Origin: CAVTSA01 sp963790575
GTDB lineage: Bacteria > Chloroflexota > Dormibacteria > Dormibacterales > Dormibacteraceae
DNA length: 64,000 nucleotides
Direction: 5' to 3'
Assembly (NCBI GenBank): GCA_963790575.1
Contig: CAWBPD010000034.1
Coordinates: 1-64,000, forward strand
The translations under genes were made by a program, and so were the position numbers. A model generated the notes under the pieces. It worked only from the letters and a program-made list of their open reading frames with translations. It was not told the DNA's origin and did not search any database. Every line of letters begins with the position of its first letter. Within the stretch, counting starts at the first letter, position 1. This document shows positions 25,938-35,306 of this stretch, one piece after another.

Positions 25938-27290
25938 TCACAACGTGAGCAGAATGCGCGATGCCCCCTCAATCAGCTCCTCCAGGGCGCCCTTGCCGAA
26001 GGGGCTCTGCCACACTTGATAGGTGTCATTCCCACCTTCGAAAGCCAATTGATCGGGCAGATATCCTAGGTACGGTCCGTTGACGATGCTCGCCACCAAC
26101 AAAGGTCGTCTGTCGAGTCGGCGCCGCAGTTCCCGTTGGAGGAGCGAATAGAGCTCGTTCGGCGTCGCCACCAGCAGGATCTCTCCGAGCCGCCAGGCCC
26201 ACAGCGGCACCGGTATCGCATCACCCGAGATCAGCGCCTCGATGCTCTGGCGGCGCCGCATTCTCTCCTCTCGAACGCGCGGCTCGAGGTCTGCCCAGTC
26301 CGGGCTCCGCGAGCTCGAGCGCGGCAGCGTTACCGTCGTCAAGCTAGCGGCGGCCGTGCCGTCCAGCGTTCGCGCCCGGCGTTCCCAGAGTCCAAGCGTC
26401 GCACCCGACTCCACCGCTCTCTCGAACCGCAGCTCGGTCGCCGGCGGCAGCATTCCCTCCAGGATCGCCCTTACGGCATGCCCCAGCACACGACCATGTG
26501 CATCCGCAATCGACACGTCGCTGGTGAACCCCTCCCGGGGCCCGAGCTCACCGGACGCTCCCTGAAGAAACAGACAGGGCGCCCCTTCGCTCTCTACGAC
26601 CTCCCGCATGGATCCCACGAAGTCGGGCGACAGAAGCCGGTTCTCCAGCGCCAAGGTCGTGGGGTGGCAGGCGTAGTTGACGATCGTCGCCAACGACCGT
26701 CCGGCCCGAGAGGTGACACGACCTACGAGCAGCGTGTCGTCGGCCTCCTCGGCAGGATTGAAGCCGCAGAGGTGGAGCCCCTCGTGGACCAGGTCTCTGT
26801 TGGCGGCGAGTCGACACGACCCGGTCGCGACGGTGAGGATGGCCGGCTCTAGCTTGCCCAGTGCCTCGACACAAGCCGCGCCCACCTTCCCCTGCAGCCA
26901 CTCGAGGTACGGGGGGACGAGCTCGCCCCCGGGCAGTTCGGCGTCGCGTCGGCTGATCGAAGGCCCGGCGTGCGTGTGCGAGAGTGCGATCAGTAGAGAC
27001 GCGTTCGCCAAGCCCAGCCGATCGAGCAGCCCTTGACGCAGGATTCTCTCGTCCTCGGGCGATCGCCACCAGCCCAGGTCGAGCGACACCAGCACCATCG
27101 AGCCGCCCCCCTCGGGTGCGAGTGCGAGCGCGGTCGCCAGAAGCGGTCGGTGCACTCCAGCGGCGACGTCGTGAGATGCGGCGCCCCAGTTCCTCGCGTA
27201 GATTCCGACCGGAGGCGTGATATCGCGGCGGGCGACCGCGGCCCGGCCAGAGAACGCGGCCTCGGAACAGCCTGCAGACGCAAACATCAC
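25938..27290 (-). CDS. Neutral/alkaline ceramidase N-terminal-like hydrolase
   Basis: 450 residues. The N-terminal half matches the zinc hydrolase domain of neutral ceramidases: GRAAVARRDITPPVGIYARN, a VLVSLDLGWW block, the zinc-binding LIALSHTHAGPSISRR and VNYACHPTTLALEN, and FLQGASGELGPR. True ceramidases are longer, with a signal peptide and C-terminal Ig-like domain; neither is clear here. Relatives of this short type often sit in carbohydrate loci with unknown amidase or esterase function. It is the last gene of the nine-gene operon and overlaps its upstream neighbour by 4 bases. Confidence 0.82.
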   Translation of the reverse strand: MMFASAGCSEAAFSGRAAVARRDITPPVGIYARNWGAASHDVAAGVHRPLLATALALAPEGGGSMVLVSLDLGWWRSPEDERILRQGLLDRLGLANASLLIALSHTHAGPSISRRDAELPGGELVPPYLEWLQGKVGAACVEALGKLEPAILTVATGSCRLAANRDLVHEGLHLCGFNPAEEADDTLLVGRVTSRAGRSLATIVNYACHPTTLALENRLLSPDFVGSMREVVESEGAPCLFLQGASGELGPREGFTSDVSIADAHGRVLGHAVRAILEGMLPPATELRFERAVESGATLGLWERRARTLDGTAAASLTTVTLPRSSSRSPDWADLEPRVREERMRRRQSIEALISGDAIPVPLWAWRLGEILLVATPNELYSLLQRELRRRLDRRPLLVASIVNGPYLGYLPDQLAFEGGNDTYQVWQSPFGKGALEELIEGASRILLTL

Positions 27291-28384
27291 CAGTCCCTGG
27301 AGTTCGGGACGGGCACGGGAGCGCCGCCGAGCTTCGCGGACTCCAAGGCGGCGATGCCGGGCAGAGTGTAGTCGAGCGCTCGGTAGACGTCGATCTGGGG
27401 TGCGCTCTCACCACGGACGGCGGCGAGGAATTCCGGGATCAGCCAGTACTCGCTGGTGCCGTGACCGCCGGTCCTCGCCTCCTCCGGGACGGCCAGGCGT
27501 TCGGGGATCAACCGAGGCGCCTGGTCCATCAGGGAGTGCCACTGGGCCGCCTTCGCAAAGAGCGACGCCTCGTGCTCCGAGGCGAGCCAGAGTTTAGGGC
27601 GATCTCCGAAGCCGCGGGTCCCCTCGTAGGCGCCCCGTGTGCCCTGAAGCGCGTAATAGGCCATCGCGTGAGGCCGAGGGGAGACGTGGTCCACGCGCAC
27701 CCGGAGGAGAGCTCCAGCCTTGGTCTTCATCTGGAGCACGTGCATGGTGGGGATCCGGACGTCAGGGTCGAACTTACCTCCTTCGACATCCATCGAGCTG
27801 ACGCTGACAATCGAGTCGTCGAGCATGTAGAGCAGAGGTCCGATGCTGTGCGTGCAGTAGACTCCGAGCCCGCCCCTTCCTCTCCACGTGAGCCCGCCCT
27901 TCGGGTTTCGCCAGAGTTCCCGGCAATCGTGAACGTATTCTCCCTCACCGTAGTAGACGTCACCGAACAGCCCCTCGCGATAAAGGCGCCGCACGAGTTC
28001 GACCTCGTCCAGATAGCGGTAGTTCTCCGCCATCATGTAGACCCGGTCACTCGAACGGACCGCGTCGACGAGGCTCTTCGCCTCGTCGAGCGTTGAGCAC
28101 GCGGTCACTTCGCTCAGTACGTGTTTGCCGGCTCGCAGCGCGGCGATGCCGTGTTGCGCGTGATTCGGCAGCGGCGAGGCGATCACGGCTACGTCGAAGT
28201 CCTGGTTCAGGAACTCCTCAAGATCGGCCGTGGTGAAAACTCCAAACTGGCCTCCGACGCGGTCCAGCGCCTCGGTATCGACATCGTGCACTGCGGTCAC
28301 CTTCATCCCACCCAACACCTTGGCGATGCGGACGAAGGACTGGCCGCGGTGCAACCCGATCACTCCCACCTTGATGTCGTTCAT
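27287..28384 (-). CDS. Gfo/Idh/MocA family oxidoreductase
   Basis: 365 residues. The N-terminal Rossmann unit begins KVGVIGLHRGQSFVRIAKVL (an unusual Gly spacing), followed by DVAVIASPLPNHAQHGIAAL and the EKP-like region GKHVLSEVTACSTLDEAK, where the usual KP is changed. GLGVYCTHSIGPLLYML marks the substrate domain. Such enzymes oxidise or epimerise sugars and inositols with NAD(P). Its position between a toroid protein and a ceramidase-like hydrolase places it in glycoside or amino-sugar breakdown. Confidence 0.85.
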   Translation of the reverse strand: MNDIKVGVIGLHRGQSFVRIAKVLGGMKVTAVHDVDTEALDRVGGQFGVFTTADLEEFLNQDFDVAVIASPLPNHAQHGIAALRAGKHVLSEVTACSTLDEAKSLVDAVRSSDRVYMMAENYRYLDEVELVRRLYREGLFGDVYYGEGEYVHDCRELWRNPKGGLTWRGRGGLGVYCTHSIGPLLYMLDDSIVSVSSMDVEGGKFDPDVRIPTMHVLQMKTKAGALLRVRVDHVSPRPHAMAYYALQGTRGAYEGTRGFGDRPKLWLASEHEASLFAKAAQWHSLMDQAPRLIPERLAVPEEARTGGHGTSEYWLIPEFLAAVRGESAPQIDVYRALDYTLPGIAALESAKLGGAPVPVPNSRDW

Positions 28385-28405
28385 GGGTTGCTCTCTCTTG
28401 CGACT

Positions 28406-29956
28406 TCATTGAGCCCCAAGCTGTTGGAGCCGCGGACCGATCTCTAGAAGCACATAAGCCGCGTGGGACATGCAGTTGTACCAAGCGTGAAACCGTGGGG
28501 TTGACCGAAGGTCCCGGTCCGGGACCACTGTCGAGAACCTCCCGTCCGGCAGCCGGCAGCCGACGATCGTGTTGACGGCTCCCATCGCCTTGTGAAGCCA
28601 GGTCGGGTCTCCGGTCGCTTCGTGCATGGCAAGCGTAGCCCGCGCGTAGTTGGCGGTGTGGAAGTCCATCGGCCAGTAGCAGACGTACTGCTCGATCGCC
28701 GCCGGTGTCAGCGGCACGTAAGGCACCGGCGTGATTGACGGCTCGCGCCCGAAGATGACGAACTGGTCCTCCACGTACCGGACCAAACGCTTGGCGATGT
28801 CGAGCGCGGCGTCATGGCCGCGGCGCAGGAGGAGCATCGCCGTCTCCAGCGCAGCCCACTGCTCAAGATTCTCGTACGGTTCCCGAGTCGTTACATCCTC
28901 GTACATCTGCTGCCACAGCCCCGTCCGAACCGGGTTCTCCAGCAGCCAGGCAGTACCTCGGTCGAGCCCTGATTCAAGAGCCTCACACAGCTCGCCTTCA
29001 GCACCGTCCAAGAGTTGCTCGAAGAGTCGGAGCGCGATGACCGACGCCGCGGTGTACGGCTCGACCGCCGCACCGTCCTCGAGGCGAACCCGATAGGGGA
29101 AGGATCCGTCCTCGCGCTGGAGCTCCAGAAGGACACCCGCCAGACGTATGGCGTAGTCCCTATAGCGCGGATCGTGGGTGGCTTGGGCAAGCTCGAGCGC
29201 CGCTCCCCCCACAAAACCAACGCGGACCGCGGTGATCGAGTCCGCCTCCCACATGGCACCCGCGCCCGCGCTGTCCATGGTCGACTTGGGCGCCCCTGCC
29301 AGTGGACCACGGTCGATCACCGGGTGCTCGATCAGATAGTCACAAAGCTTGCGAGCCATCGGCAGCGCCGCGTCATCTTGGCCCGCGACCGCCACGAAGA
29401 GTCTGATGAAGCTCGCATAGCACAGAGCGGGAAACTGCAGCGGGTGGAAGATCAGTGGCGCATCGACGGTCGCCGCGGCGTGCCACATGTAGGCGGGATC
29501 CTCGGGATGTTCGCTCGCCTTGGGCGCGTCCACGAGCATGTGTCGAGCGACTCCGAGCGCGGCCCCTCGCCAGTCCAGGAGAGGTTTCTCCTCGTCTGCC
29601 CAATCCGGTGACCGCACAAAGTTGGAGGCGGCGCCAGCCCCGTTCACCCGGCCTTCGACATCGCGGGCCAGAGGCGTGAACCGGAACCTGCCGAAAGGCA
29701 CGCGTCCCCAGATCTCGGTCAGGTCGAAGCTCGGGCTGTCCGCTCGCAGTCTCCAACCCTCTCCGTCGCCCTCAGAAGGCTTCACCAGCAACTCATAGCC
29801 GGCCGCTCCCGCCACCGGGGTGAACTCGAGCACGGGTGGGTCGATGCTGCGTCGCGCCGCTCGCATGCGTCCTGTGCGGTCGATCCTTTGGGGCGTCCCC
29901 GACAGAGCTACGGCCAACGCCGGGTCCGATCCCCCGCTCCAGGTCTCTGCGATCAA
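28406..29956 (-). CDS. Predicted alpha/alpha-toroid protein, glycoside-processing candidate
   Basis: 516 residues from a TTG that overlaps the upstream stop (TTGA). Residues 40-110 look like a beta-sandwich (PVLEFTPVAGAAGYELLVKP). The rest is a run of helical hairpins with Trp-rich turns, such as AGAGAMWEADSITAVRVGFV, REDGSFPYRV and PMDFHTANYARATLAMHEA, as in six-hairpin glycosidases and epimerases. I do not recognise a specific family, and no catalytic pair is certain. Operon context suggests action on an imported saccharide. Confidence 0.6.
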   Translation of the reverse strand: MIAETWSGGSDPALAVALSGTPQRIDRTGRMRAARRSIDPPVLEFTPVAGAAGYELLVKPSEGDGEGWRLRADSPSFDLTEIWGRVPFGRFRFTPLARDVEGRVNGAGAASNFVRSPDWADEEKPLLDWRGAALGVARHMLVDAPKASEHPEDPAYMWHAAATVDAPLIFHPLQFPALCYASFIRLFVAVAGQDDAALPMARKLCDYLIEHPVIDRGPLAGAPKSTMDSAGAGAMWEADSITAVRVGFVGGAALELAQATHDPRYRDYAIRLAGVLLELQREDGSFPYRVRLEDGAAVEPYTAASVIALRLFEQLLDGAEGELCEALESGLDRGTAWLLENPVRTGLWQQMYEDVTTREPYENLEQWAALETAMLLLRRGHDAALDIAKRLVRYVEDQFVIFGREPSITPVPYVPLTPAAIEQYVCYWPMDFHTANYARATLAMHEATGDPTWLHKAMGAVNTIVGCRLPDGRFSTVVPDRDLRSTPRFHAWYNCMSHAAYVLLEIGPRLQQLGAQ

Positions 29957-31269
29957 CTGACCTCCCCCCTCTCTCGGCGGCGAAGCGCAGACATGACGGC
30001 GGACTCGGTGCCCTCCAAAAGGGCAGCGATGTCGGACTCGGTGTGCGCGTAAGAAACGTGGCTGCGCTTCAGGTTCAGTGGTAGCTCGAAGACCCCGCTC
30101 GAAAGCAGCTCGCGGCGATACCCGACGAAGAGATCGGCGTCATGGTCGAGCAGGTCTTCGTAGCGGTGAACCGGCCGGTTTATGAAATAGGTGACGAAGA
30201 CGGACCCGAAGCCGCTCACCTGCGCGGGGATCCCGAGTCGGCGATACAGCTCGCTGAGCCCGGCACGGGCCGTCTCGCCGAGTTCGAATATATGTTCATG
30301 CACGGGCTCCCGCTGGAGCTTGTCGATGGTCGCCAGAGAGGCCGCTGCCGACGCCGGATGTCCGTTGAAGGTCCCTGCGAAGAAGGCCGGTCTGCCTGGT
30401 GTGGTGCTGAACATCTCCATCAGCTCTCGCCTGCCGCCAAGGGCCGAGATGGGGTACCCATTGGCCATTGCCTTGCCCAGCGTTGTCAGGTCGGGCCGAA
30501 CACCACTCACTCCCTGGTAACCCTGAAGACCGTGCCGGAATCCGGTGATGACCTCGTCGAAGACAAGGACCACCCCATGCTGTGTGCACAGGTCGCGGAG
30601 GCTCTGCAGAAACCCTTGGTTCGGCAGCACGGCGCCGATGTTGTGTGGGATCGGCTCCAGGATGATGGCCGCGACCTGCCCTGGGTACTTCTGCAGAGCA
30701 TGCTCTACCGCCGGCAGGTCGTTGAAGGGACAGACGATGGTCGCTTCCAGGGTCTCCGGCAGGATCCCCTCAGAGAGAGGGTCTTTGTGGCCAACGTGCT
30801 CCCGCGTGGAGATGACGTTCATGGCCACGGAGTCGTGCCAGCCGTGGTAGCAGCCCTGGAACTTGATGACCTTGGGCCGGCCGGTCGCGGTCCGGGCCAC
30901 GCGCAAGGCGTGGAAGGTCGCCTCGCTCCCCGTGCTCGTCAGCAGTACCTGGTCGATGGACGGCACCAGGTCGACGATTCGTTCGGCGAGCTCTACCTCG
31001 ATCGGCGTGACTCCGGCGCCTGGCAGATCCAGCCGACGAGCCGTATCGGCGTAGGCGCGGTCGACGTCAGGGTCATTGTGGCCCAGGATGGGTGGGCCGA
31101 AGGCGGCGTGGAAGTCGATGTAGCGCCGGCCACGCTCGTCCGTGAATGTGGCTCCATCGCTCTCCACCACGACCAGATCCTCGATACCCGGAATTGATCG
31201 CTGGCCGCTGTTCACGCCGCCCGGGATCACGCGCCGAGCACGCGTGGCGATGCTATCCTTCCCCACCAC
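29953..31269 (-). CDS. Class III aminotransferase (glutamate-1-semialdehyde aminomutase-like)
   Basis: 438 residues from a GTG at 31269, after AAGGAGAAGG and inside the SDR gene (17-base overlap). RRVIPGGVNSGQRSIPG, LLTSTGSEATFHALRVAR, LVFDEVITGFRHGLQGYQG and the PLP Lys in TTLGKAMANGYPISALGG match GSAM-like enzymes. Housekeeping HemL is unlikely given the catabolic operon. Homologues in such loci transaminate amino-sugar or beta-amino ketone substrates. The specificity is unknown. Confidence 0.87.
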   Translation of the reverse strand: MVGKDSIATRARRVIPGGVNSGQRSIPGIEDLVVVESDGATFTDERGRRYIDFHAAFGPPILGHNDPDVDRAYADTARRLDLPGAGVTPIEVELAERIVDLVPSIDQVLLTSTGSEATFHALRVARTATGRPKVIKFQGCYHGWHDSVAMNVISTREHVGHKDPLSEGILPETLEATIVCPFNDLPAVEHALQKYPGQVAAIILEPIPHNIGAVLPNQGFLQSLRDLCTQHGVVLVFDEVITGFRHGLQGYQGVSGVRPDLTTLGKAMANGYPISALGGRRELMEMFSTTPGRPAFFAGTFNGHPASAAASLATIDKLQREPVHEHIFELGETARAGLSELYRRLGIPAQVSGFGSVFVTYFINRPVHRYEDLLDHDADLFVGYRRELLSSGVFELPLNLKRSHVSYAHTESDIAALLEGTESAVMSALRRRERGEVS

Positions 31270-32155
31270 TCTTGCCTTCTCCTTCCCAACGGCGATTTTC
31301 GACTCGCCGTCCGATCTCCCGGCCGAATCCGTGACCGGGGATGGTTTCCGCGGAGGCCCCGCCAGACACTCCTTCCAGGGCCGATGTCGCCAGGAGCGCG
31401 GACAGCCCGCCGTCCACCCAGATCTCGGCGCCCGTGATGAACGAGGCGCTGTCCGAAAGCAGGAAAGCCACCGTCGAGGCGACGTCCTCAGGTAGACCTC
31501 TTCGGCGCAGCGGGTGCAGCTGTGCGACTTGATGGGCGAAAGCCTCCGCATCGGCGGAGGCTCGCAGCACCTGCTCCCAGAGCTCGGTGTCGATGAAACC
31601 CGGACATACCGCGTTGACCCGAACTCCGAACGGGCCCAACTCGACCGCCAGGGCCCGGGTGAGCCCGAGCACTCCGGCCTTGGCGGCGGTGTAGGCGGCG
31701 TACCCCGGTGCCGTGTGCCGCGCCATTACCGACGACACGTTGACGACGCTGCCGCCCCGCGCCTTCAGATGTGGAGCCGCCGCCTTCACCACCAGCAGTC
31801 CGGCGCGAAGGTCCACGTCGAGGACGCTGTCGAGTGCCGTCACGTCCCAGGCCTCCAGCGGGACGTGAGTGTCGACGCCGGCGTTGTTGCAGATCAGCTG
31901 GAGACCGCGATAGTGCGCCGCCGCCGCCCTTACCGCCTCCTCGACCGCGGCTGGCTGTGAGAGGTCACAGACGATCGGCAGCACCTCGACGCCCGTGGCC
32001 CTCAGTTCAGCCGTCGTGGTTTCGAGCTGGGCCGCCTCCTTGTCCAGCAGAGCCAGGCTCGCGCCATCTGCGGCGAGCCTGGCGGCGACGGCGCGCCCGA
32101 TGCCACGAGCAGAGCCGGTGACGAGAGCGACCCTGCCGTCCAGTCGGAGCGTCAT
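31253..32155 (-). CDS. Short-chain dehydrogenase/reductase
   Basis: 300 residues, about 45 longer than a usual SDR because of a Gly/Arg-rich C-terminal tail that overlaps the next gene. ALVTGSARGIGRAVAARLA (cofactor motif), CNNAGVDTHV, NVSSVMARHTAPGYAAYTAAK (Ser, Tyr, Lys catalytic set) and GPFGVRVNAVCPGFIDTE are all intact. It probably oxidises a sugar or sugar alcohol in the pathway. It overlaps the upstream FAD oxidase by 4 bases. Confidence 0.9.
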   Translation of the reverse strand: MTLRLDGRVALVTGSARGIGRAVAARLAADGASLALLDKEAAQLETTTAELRATGVEVLPIVCDLSQPAAVEEAVRAAAAHYRGLQLICNNAGVDTHVPLEAWDVTALDSVLDVDLRAGLLVVKAAAPHLKARGGSVVNVSSVMARHTAPGYAAYTAAKAGVLGLTRALAVELGPFGVRVNAVCPGFIDTELWEQVLRASADAEAFAHQVAQLHPLRRRGLPEDVASTVAFLLSDSASFITGAEIWVDGGLSALLATSALEGVSGGASAETIPGHGFGREIGRRVENRRWEGEGKSGGEG

Positions 32156-33402
32156 CCTGGCGGCAGGTCGTTGACCTTCAGGCTAAAGCTCAGGAGGTCC
32201 CCACGGCTGAAGCGGTCCATGTCGAGACGGGCGATGTCGAGGATCTCCGGGCGGCCCGTCTCGGGTCCAATGTCAGTGCGCGTCGACCCCCCGAGCAGGA
32301 GGCCGGCCATCGACATCGAGACCGCAGCATGCATGATGATCCCGTGCCCGTTCATGCCCAGGGCGTGATAGAGGTTCGACACCTCAGTATCCCGGGAGAG
32401 AATGGGGTAGCCATCCTCTGTGGTCCCGTACACACAACACCACCCGTTCAGAAAACGACTCTCGGGCAGGTTCCACCAGCGCCGATAGACCTCGGCCACA
32501 GCTCGAGGATAGTCAGAGTCGTTGACGCGGTTCACAAAGTCGGGGTCATCGACGATCCCAGGGAGTGTCTTGTGGTGATGCTGTCCGAAGAGGAGCGTTC
32601 CCCCGAGCTCTCCACGTGACCAGACCCCTTGTCCCTGGACCCGTTCCGGGACGCCGGTCAGGGGCGCCTCGCCGACCCCGTCGTCGAAGGCGGTGGCGAC
32701 GCAGACCTGAATTCGTTGCGGGACCACGCGGACAGTCGAGGAGGCGAGTGCCGCCACCTTGGCTCCCCACGGCCCTCCCGCGTTGAGGACGAGCCCAGCG
32801 TCGATCGGCCCCCGGCGGGTGACCAGCGTCTGGACCCGGCCGCCACTCCGTCGCATCTCGAGCACCGGCGTGTTCCGGCGCACCTCCACCTGCGGCGCGA
32901 GGCGCTCGTAGAGCGATACCAGCTCGTAGGGATCGATGAACCCCTGGTTCCGGTACCAGATGCCACCCAGGAGCCGCCGGCCGTTCTCGCTCTCCGCCGA
33001 GATCCAGGGGAAGCGCCGCAGCATCTCGCGAACTTCGAGGATCTCGTTCGCGTAGATCCCACCCGGGTCGTCGCCACCGAAACGCTGCGCATACGGGTCC
33101 GGCTCGGGCGGAAAGGGCGACGGTTCGTAGATCGGATGCAGATTGCCCCAACCGTGGAAGCCGAAGCCCGACTCCCGTTCCAACCGCTTGATGCGCGCGT
33201 AGCCGACCAGGTTCATCAGGGCGTATATCTCGCCCAGATCGACGGGGCAGATCACCCCCGCCGAGCCGCCCGTGGTCCCTGTCGCCGGGCTGCTCTTCTC
33301 CAGCACCACCACGCGGCCGGCGCCTCGACGTGCCAGCTCGTAGGCGCAGCTCATGCCGACGATGCCGGCACCAACGATCGCGACGTCGGCTGTCTCCCTC
33401 AC
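32152..33402 (-). CDS. FAD-dependent amine/amino-acid oxidase (DAO family)
   Basis: 416 residues from a GTG at 33402 after GGGGGGA. VAIVGAGIVGMSCAYELARR binds FAD, ATGTTGGSAGV follows at the usual distance, and the C-terminal GYPILSRDTEVSNLYHALGM and NGHGIIMHAAVS close the site. The large insertion with Trp/Tyr-rich blocks resembles sarcosine or glycine oxidase relatives. With the aminotransferase in the same operon it suggests that the imported compound contains a secondary or primary amine. Confidence 0.87.
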   Translation of the reverse strand: MRETADVAIVGAGIVGMSCAYELARRGAGRVVVLEKSSPATGTTGGSAGVICPVDLGEIYALMNLVGYARIKRLERESGFGFHGWGNLHPIYEPSPFPPEPDPYAQRFGGDDPGGIYANEILEVREMLRRFPWISAESENGRRLLGGIWYRNQGFIDPYELVSLYERLAPQVEVRRNTPVLEMRRSGGRVQTLVTRRGPIDAGLVLNAGGPWGAKVAALASSTVRVVPQRIQVCVATAFDDGVGEAPLTGVPERVQGQGVWSRGELGGTLLFGQHHHKTLPGIVDDPDFVNRVNDSDYPRAVAEVYRRWWNLPESRFLNGWCCVYGTTEDGYPILSRDTEVSNLYHALGMNGHGIIMHAAVSMSMAGLLLGGSTRTDIGPETGRPEILDIARLDMDRFSRGDLLSFSLKVNDLPPG

Positions 33403-33414
33403 GCGGTCCCCCCT

Positions 33415-34299
33415 CTATCTCTCTGCGGTCAACCGAATACCCCGGACGATCCAGCGCTGCGTGACGGCGAACAGGACGATCAACGGAGCCACCAGCAGTG
33501 CTGTGTACGCGACGATCTCGGCGATGTCAGGCTGGCCGTGAACCTGGATGAACTGATAGACGCCGAGCGAGAGTGTGTAGTTCGAGGGATTAGTGAGGTA
33601 GATGAGCGGGCCGAAGAAGTTGTTGTACGAGTAGACGAACGCGAAGACTGCCGCCACGGCCAGCGCCGGCCTCACCAGCGGCATCACCACGCGCAGGTAG
33701 ATCTGGAACTCATTCGCGCCGTCGACCCGTGCCGCTTCTCCCAGGTCGGAGTTGATGGTCATCATGTACTGGCGCAACAGGAAGATGGTGAAGGGGTCTC
33801 CCACCAGGGTCGGCCAGGTCAACGGCCGCAGGGTCCCCAACCAGCCCAACGTTCTGAACAGCTGGTACTGAGGGATGATGGTCGCCCAGGCCGGCAGGAT
33901 GAGCGTGATGATGACGGTCCAGAAGAGGGCGTTCCGCCCCCAGAAGCGGCATTGGGCGAAGGCATACGCGGCGAGCGACGATGAGACGACGGTCGCGACC
34001 GTGGTGAAGACGCTGATGTAGACCGTGTTCTTGGCGTACTGGAGGAGGTTCTGCCCTTGCGTGTTGAACAGGCCCTGGAAGTTGGCGAGGCTCCAGGCAT
34101 GCGGCCACCAGGTTGGTGGGATCTCAGTGACCTCGGAGGGCACCTTGAAGATTCCGATCGCCAGCCAGTAGAGCGGGAATAGAAAGGGGATGAGGGCCGC
34201 CACGAGTACGACGTAGAGCACCACCTGGTTCCGGACGCGGCGGCCGTTGCCAGGGGACCGGAAGCGGTTGCGGGAGGCGGGGAGCTCGCTGGTCGCCAT
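33415..34299 (-). CDS. Carbohydrate ABC transporter permease (MalG type)
   Basis: 294 residues with six membrane segments. The EAA loop that docks the ATPase is seen in GEAARVDGANEFQIYLRVVM. LPAWATIIPQYQLFRTLGWL and the C-terminal QRWIVRGIRLTAER are typical of the MalG/LacG class. The ATG overlaps the upstream stop by one base. No ATPase gene is in the operon, so a shared MsiK-like ATPase elsewhere is probably used. Confidence 0.93.
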   Translation of the reverse strand: MATSELPASRNRFRSPGNGRRVRNQVVLYVVLVAALIPFLFPLYWLAIGIFKVPSEVTEIPPTWWPHAWSLANFQGLFNTQGQNLLQYAKNTVYISVFTTVATVVSSSLAAYAFAQCRFWGRNALFWTVIITLILPAWATIIPQYQLFRTLGWLGTLRPLTWPTLVGDPFTIFLLRQYMMTINSDLGEAARVDGANEFQIYLRVVMPLVRPALAVAAVFAFVYSYNNFFGPLIYLTNPSNYTLSLGVYQFIQVHGQPDIAEIVAYTALLVAPLIVLFAVTQRWIVRGIRLTAER

Positions 34300-35297
34300 C
34301 AGCGTCCCCCGCCGTAGTAGAACACCCAGTTGCGGGCGGTGCGGAACAGGATCGCCGCCATGACCGCGACGATGACGGTCAGCATGACGCTCAATGCGGC
34401 GCCGTACCCGAAGTTGAAGTTCTGGAACATCTGCTGATACATGTAGACCGCGTACAGGAGCGTCGAGTTGTCGGGCTGTCCGAGGTTGGCGGCGCCACTC
34501 TGCCCGCCGGTGTTGGTCGCGGTCACGGTGGAGCCGAGCACCTGGGTGAAGAAGGAGAACGCCCCGATCATGCCCAGGACCAGGTTGAAGAAGACCGTCG
34601 GCGTGAGCATCGGGATCGTGACGTGCCGGAAGCGTCCGACACTCCGGGCCCCGTCCAGCGACGCTGCTTCGTAGAGCTCGTTCGGGATCGACTGCAGGCC
34701 GGCCAAGAAGATGATCATGATCGGCCCCATCTCCCAGAGGCTCAACAGCAGCAGGGCCGGCTTGGCAGCGTTGGGGTCGGTGAACCATCCGGGCTGCGGC
34801 AGATGCAGCAACCCGAGGACGACGTCAACCGGTCCCCCGGCCGGGTTGAAGATCCAGGCGAAGACAATCCCGGCACCGATATAGGGGACCATGCTCGGCA
34901 GGTAGAACAGAGTCCGGAAGAGGCCGCCCATCTTCAGTTTGGTGTTGAGCAGCATGGCGATCGCGATTCCCACCACCAAGCTCGCCGGAACGCTGATCAA
35001 CACCCACCAGACGGTGTTCAGGACCGCGCTCCAGAAGTCAGGTGACTGGGTGAAGGCTTGGACGAAGTTCTGAAACCCGACCCATTGCGGCGGGAACTGC
35101 AGTCCGTTGTAGTTGGTGAAGGCGTAGAGGAACGTCGCAACAAACGGGTAGACCTGCAGCACGATGAGCCCGATTAACCAGGGCGCAAGGAAGAGGAGCC
35201 CCGTCCGCAGCTGCCGAAGCTGCAGACGGGACACCCGCCTCCTGCGCTCCGTATTCGCGGTGCCGACAGTCGACGACCCGAGGCTGACTCGACTCAT
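34299..35297 (-). CDS. Carbohydrate ABC transporter permease (MalF/UgpA type)
   Basis: 332 residues with six membrane segments and an EAA loop (ELYEAASLDGARSVGRFRHV). FLAPWLIGLIVLQVYPFVAT and LFYLPSMVPYIGAGIVFAWI are standard for this subunit. It lies nine bases after the binding-protein gene. Confidence 0.93.
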   Translation of the reverse strand: MSRVSLGSSTVGTANTERRRRVSRLQLRQLRTGLLFLAPWLIGLIVLQVYPFVATFLYAFTNYNGLQFPPQWVGFQNFVQAFTQSPDFWSAVLNTVWWVLISVPASLVVGIAIAMLLNTKLKMGGLFRTLFYLPSMVPYIGAGIVFAWIFNPAGGPVDVVLGLLHLPQPGWFTDPNAAKPALLLLSLWEMGPIMIIFLAGLQSIPNELYEAASLDGARSVGRFRHVTIPMLTPTVFFNLVLGMIGAFSFFTQVLGSTVTATNTGGQSGAANLGQPDNSTLLYAVYMYQQMFQNFNFGYGAALSVMLTVIVAVMAAILFRTARNWVFYYGGGR

Positions 35298-35306
35298 GCC
35301 TTCCTC

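Noticed and set aside
29953..31269. Housekeeping HemL (glutamate-1-semialdehyde aminomutase)
   Set aside because: Embedded in a catabolic operon with overlapping genes and no heme genes; a GSAM-like catabolic aminotransferase is more likely.
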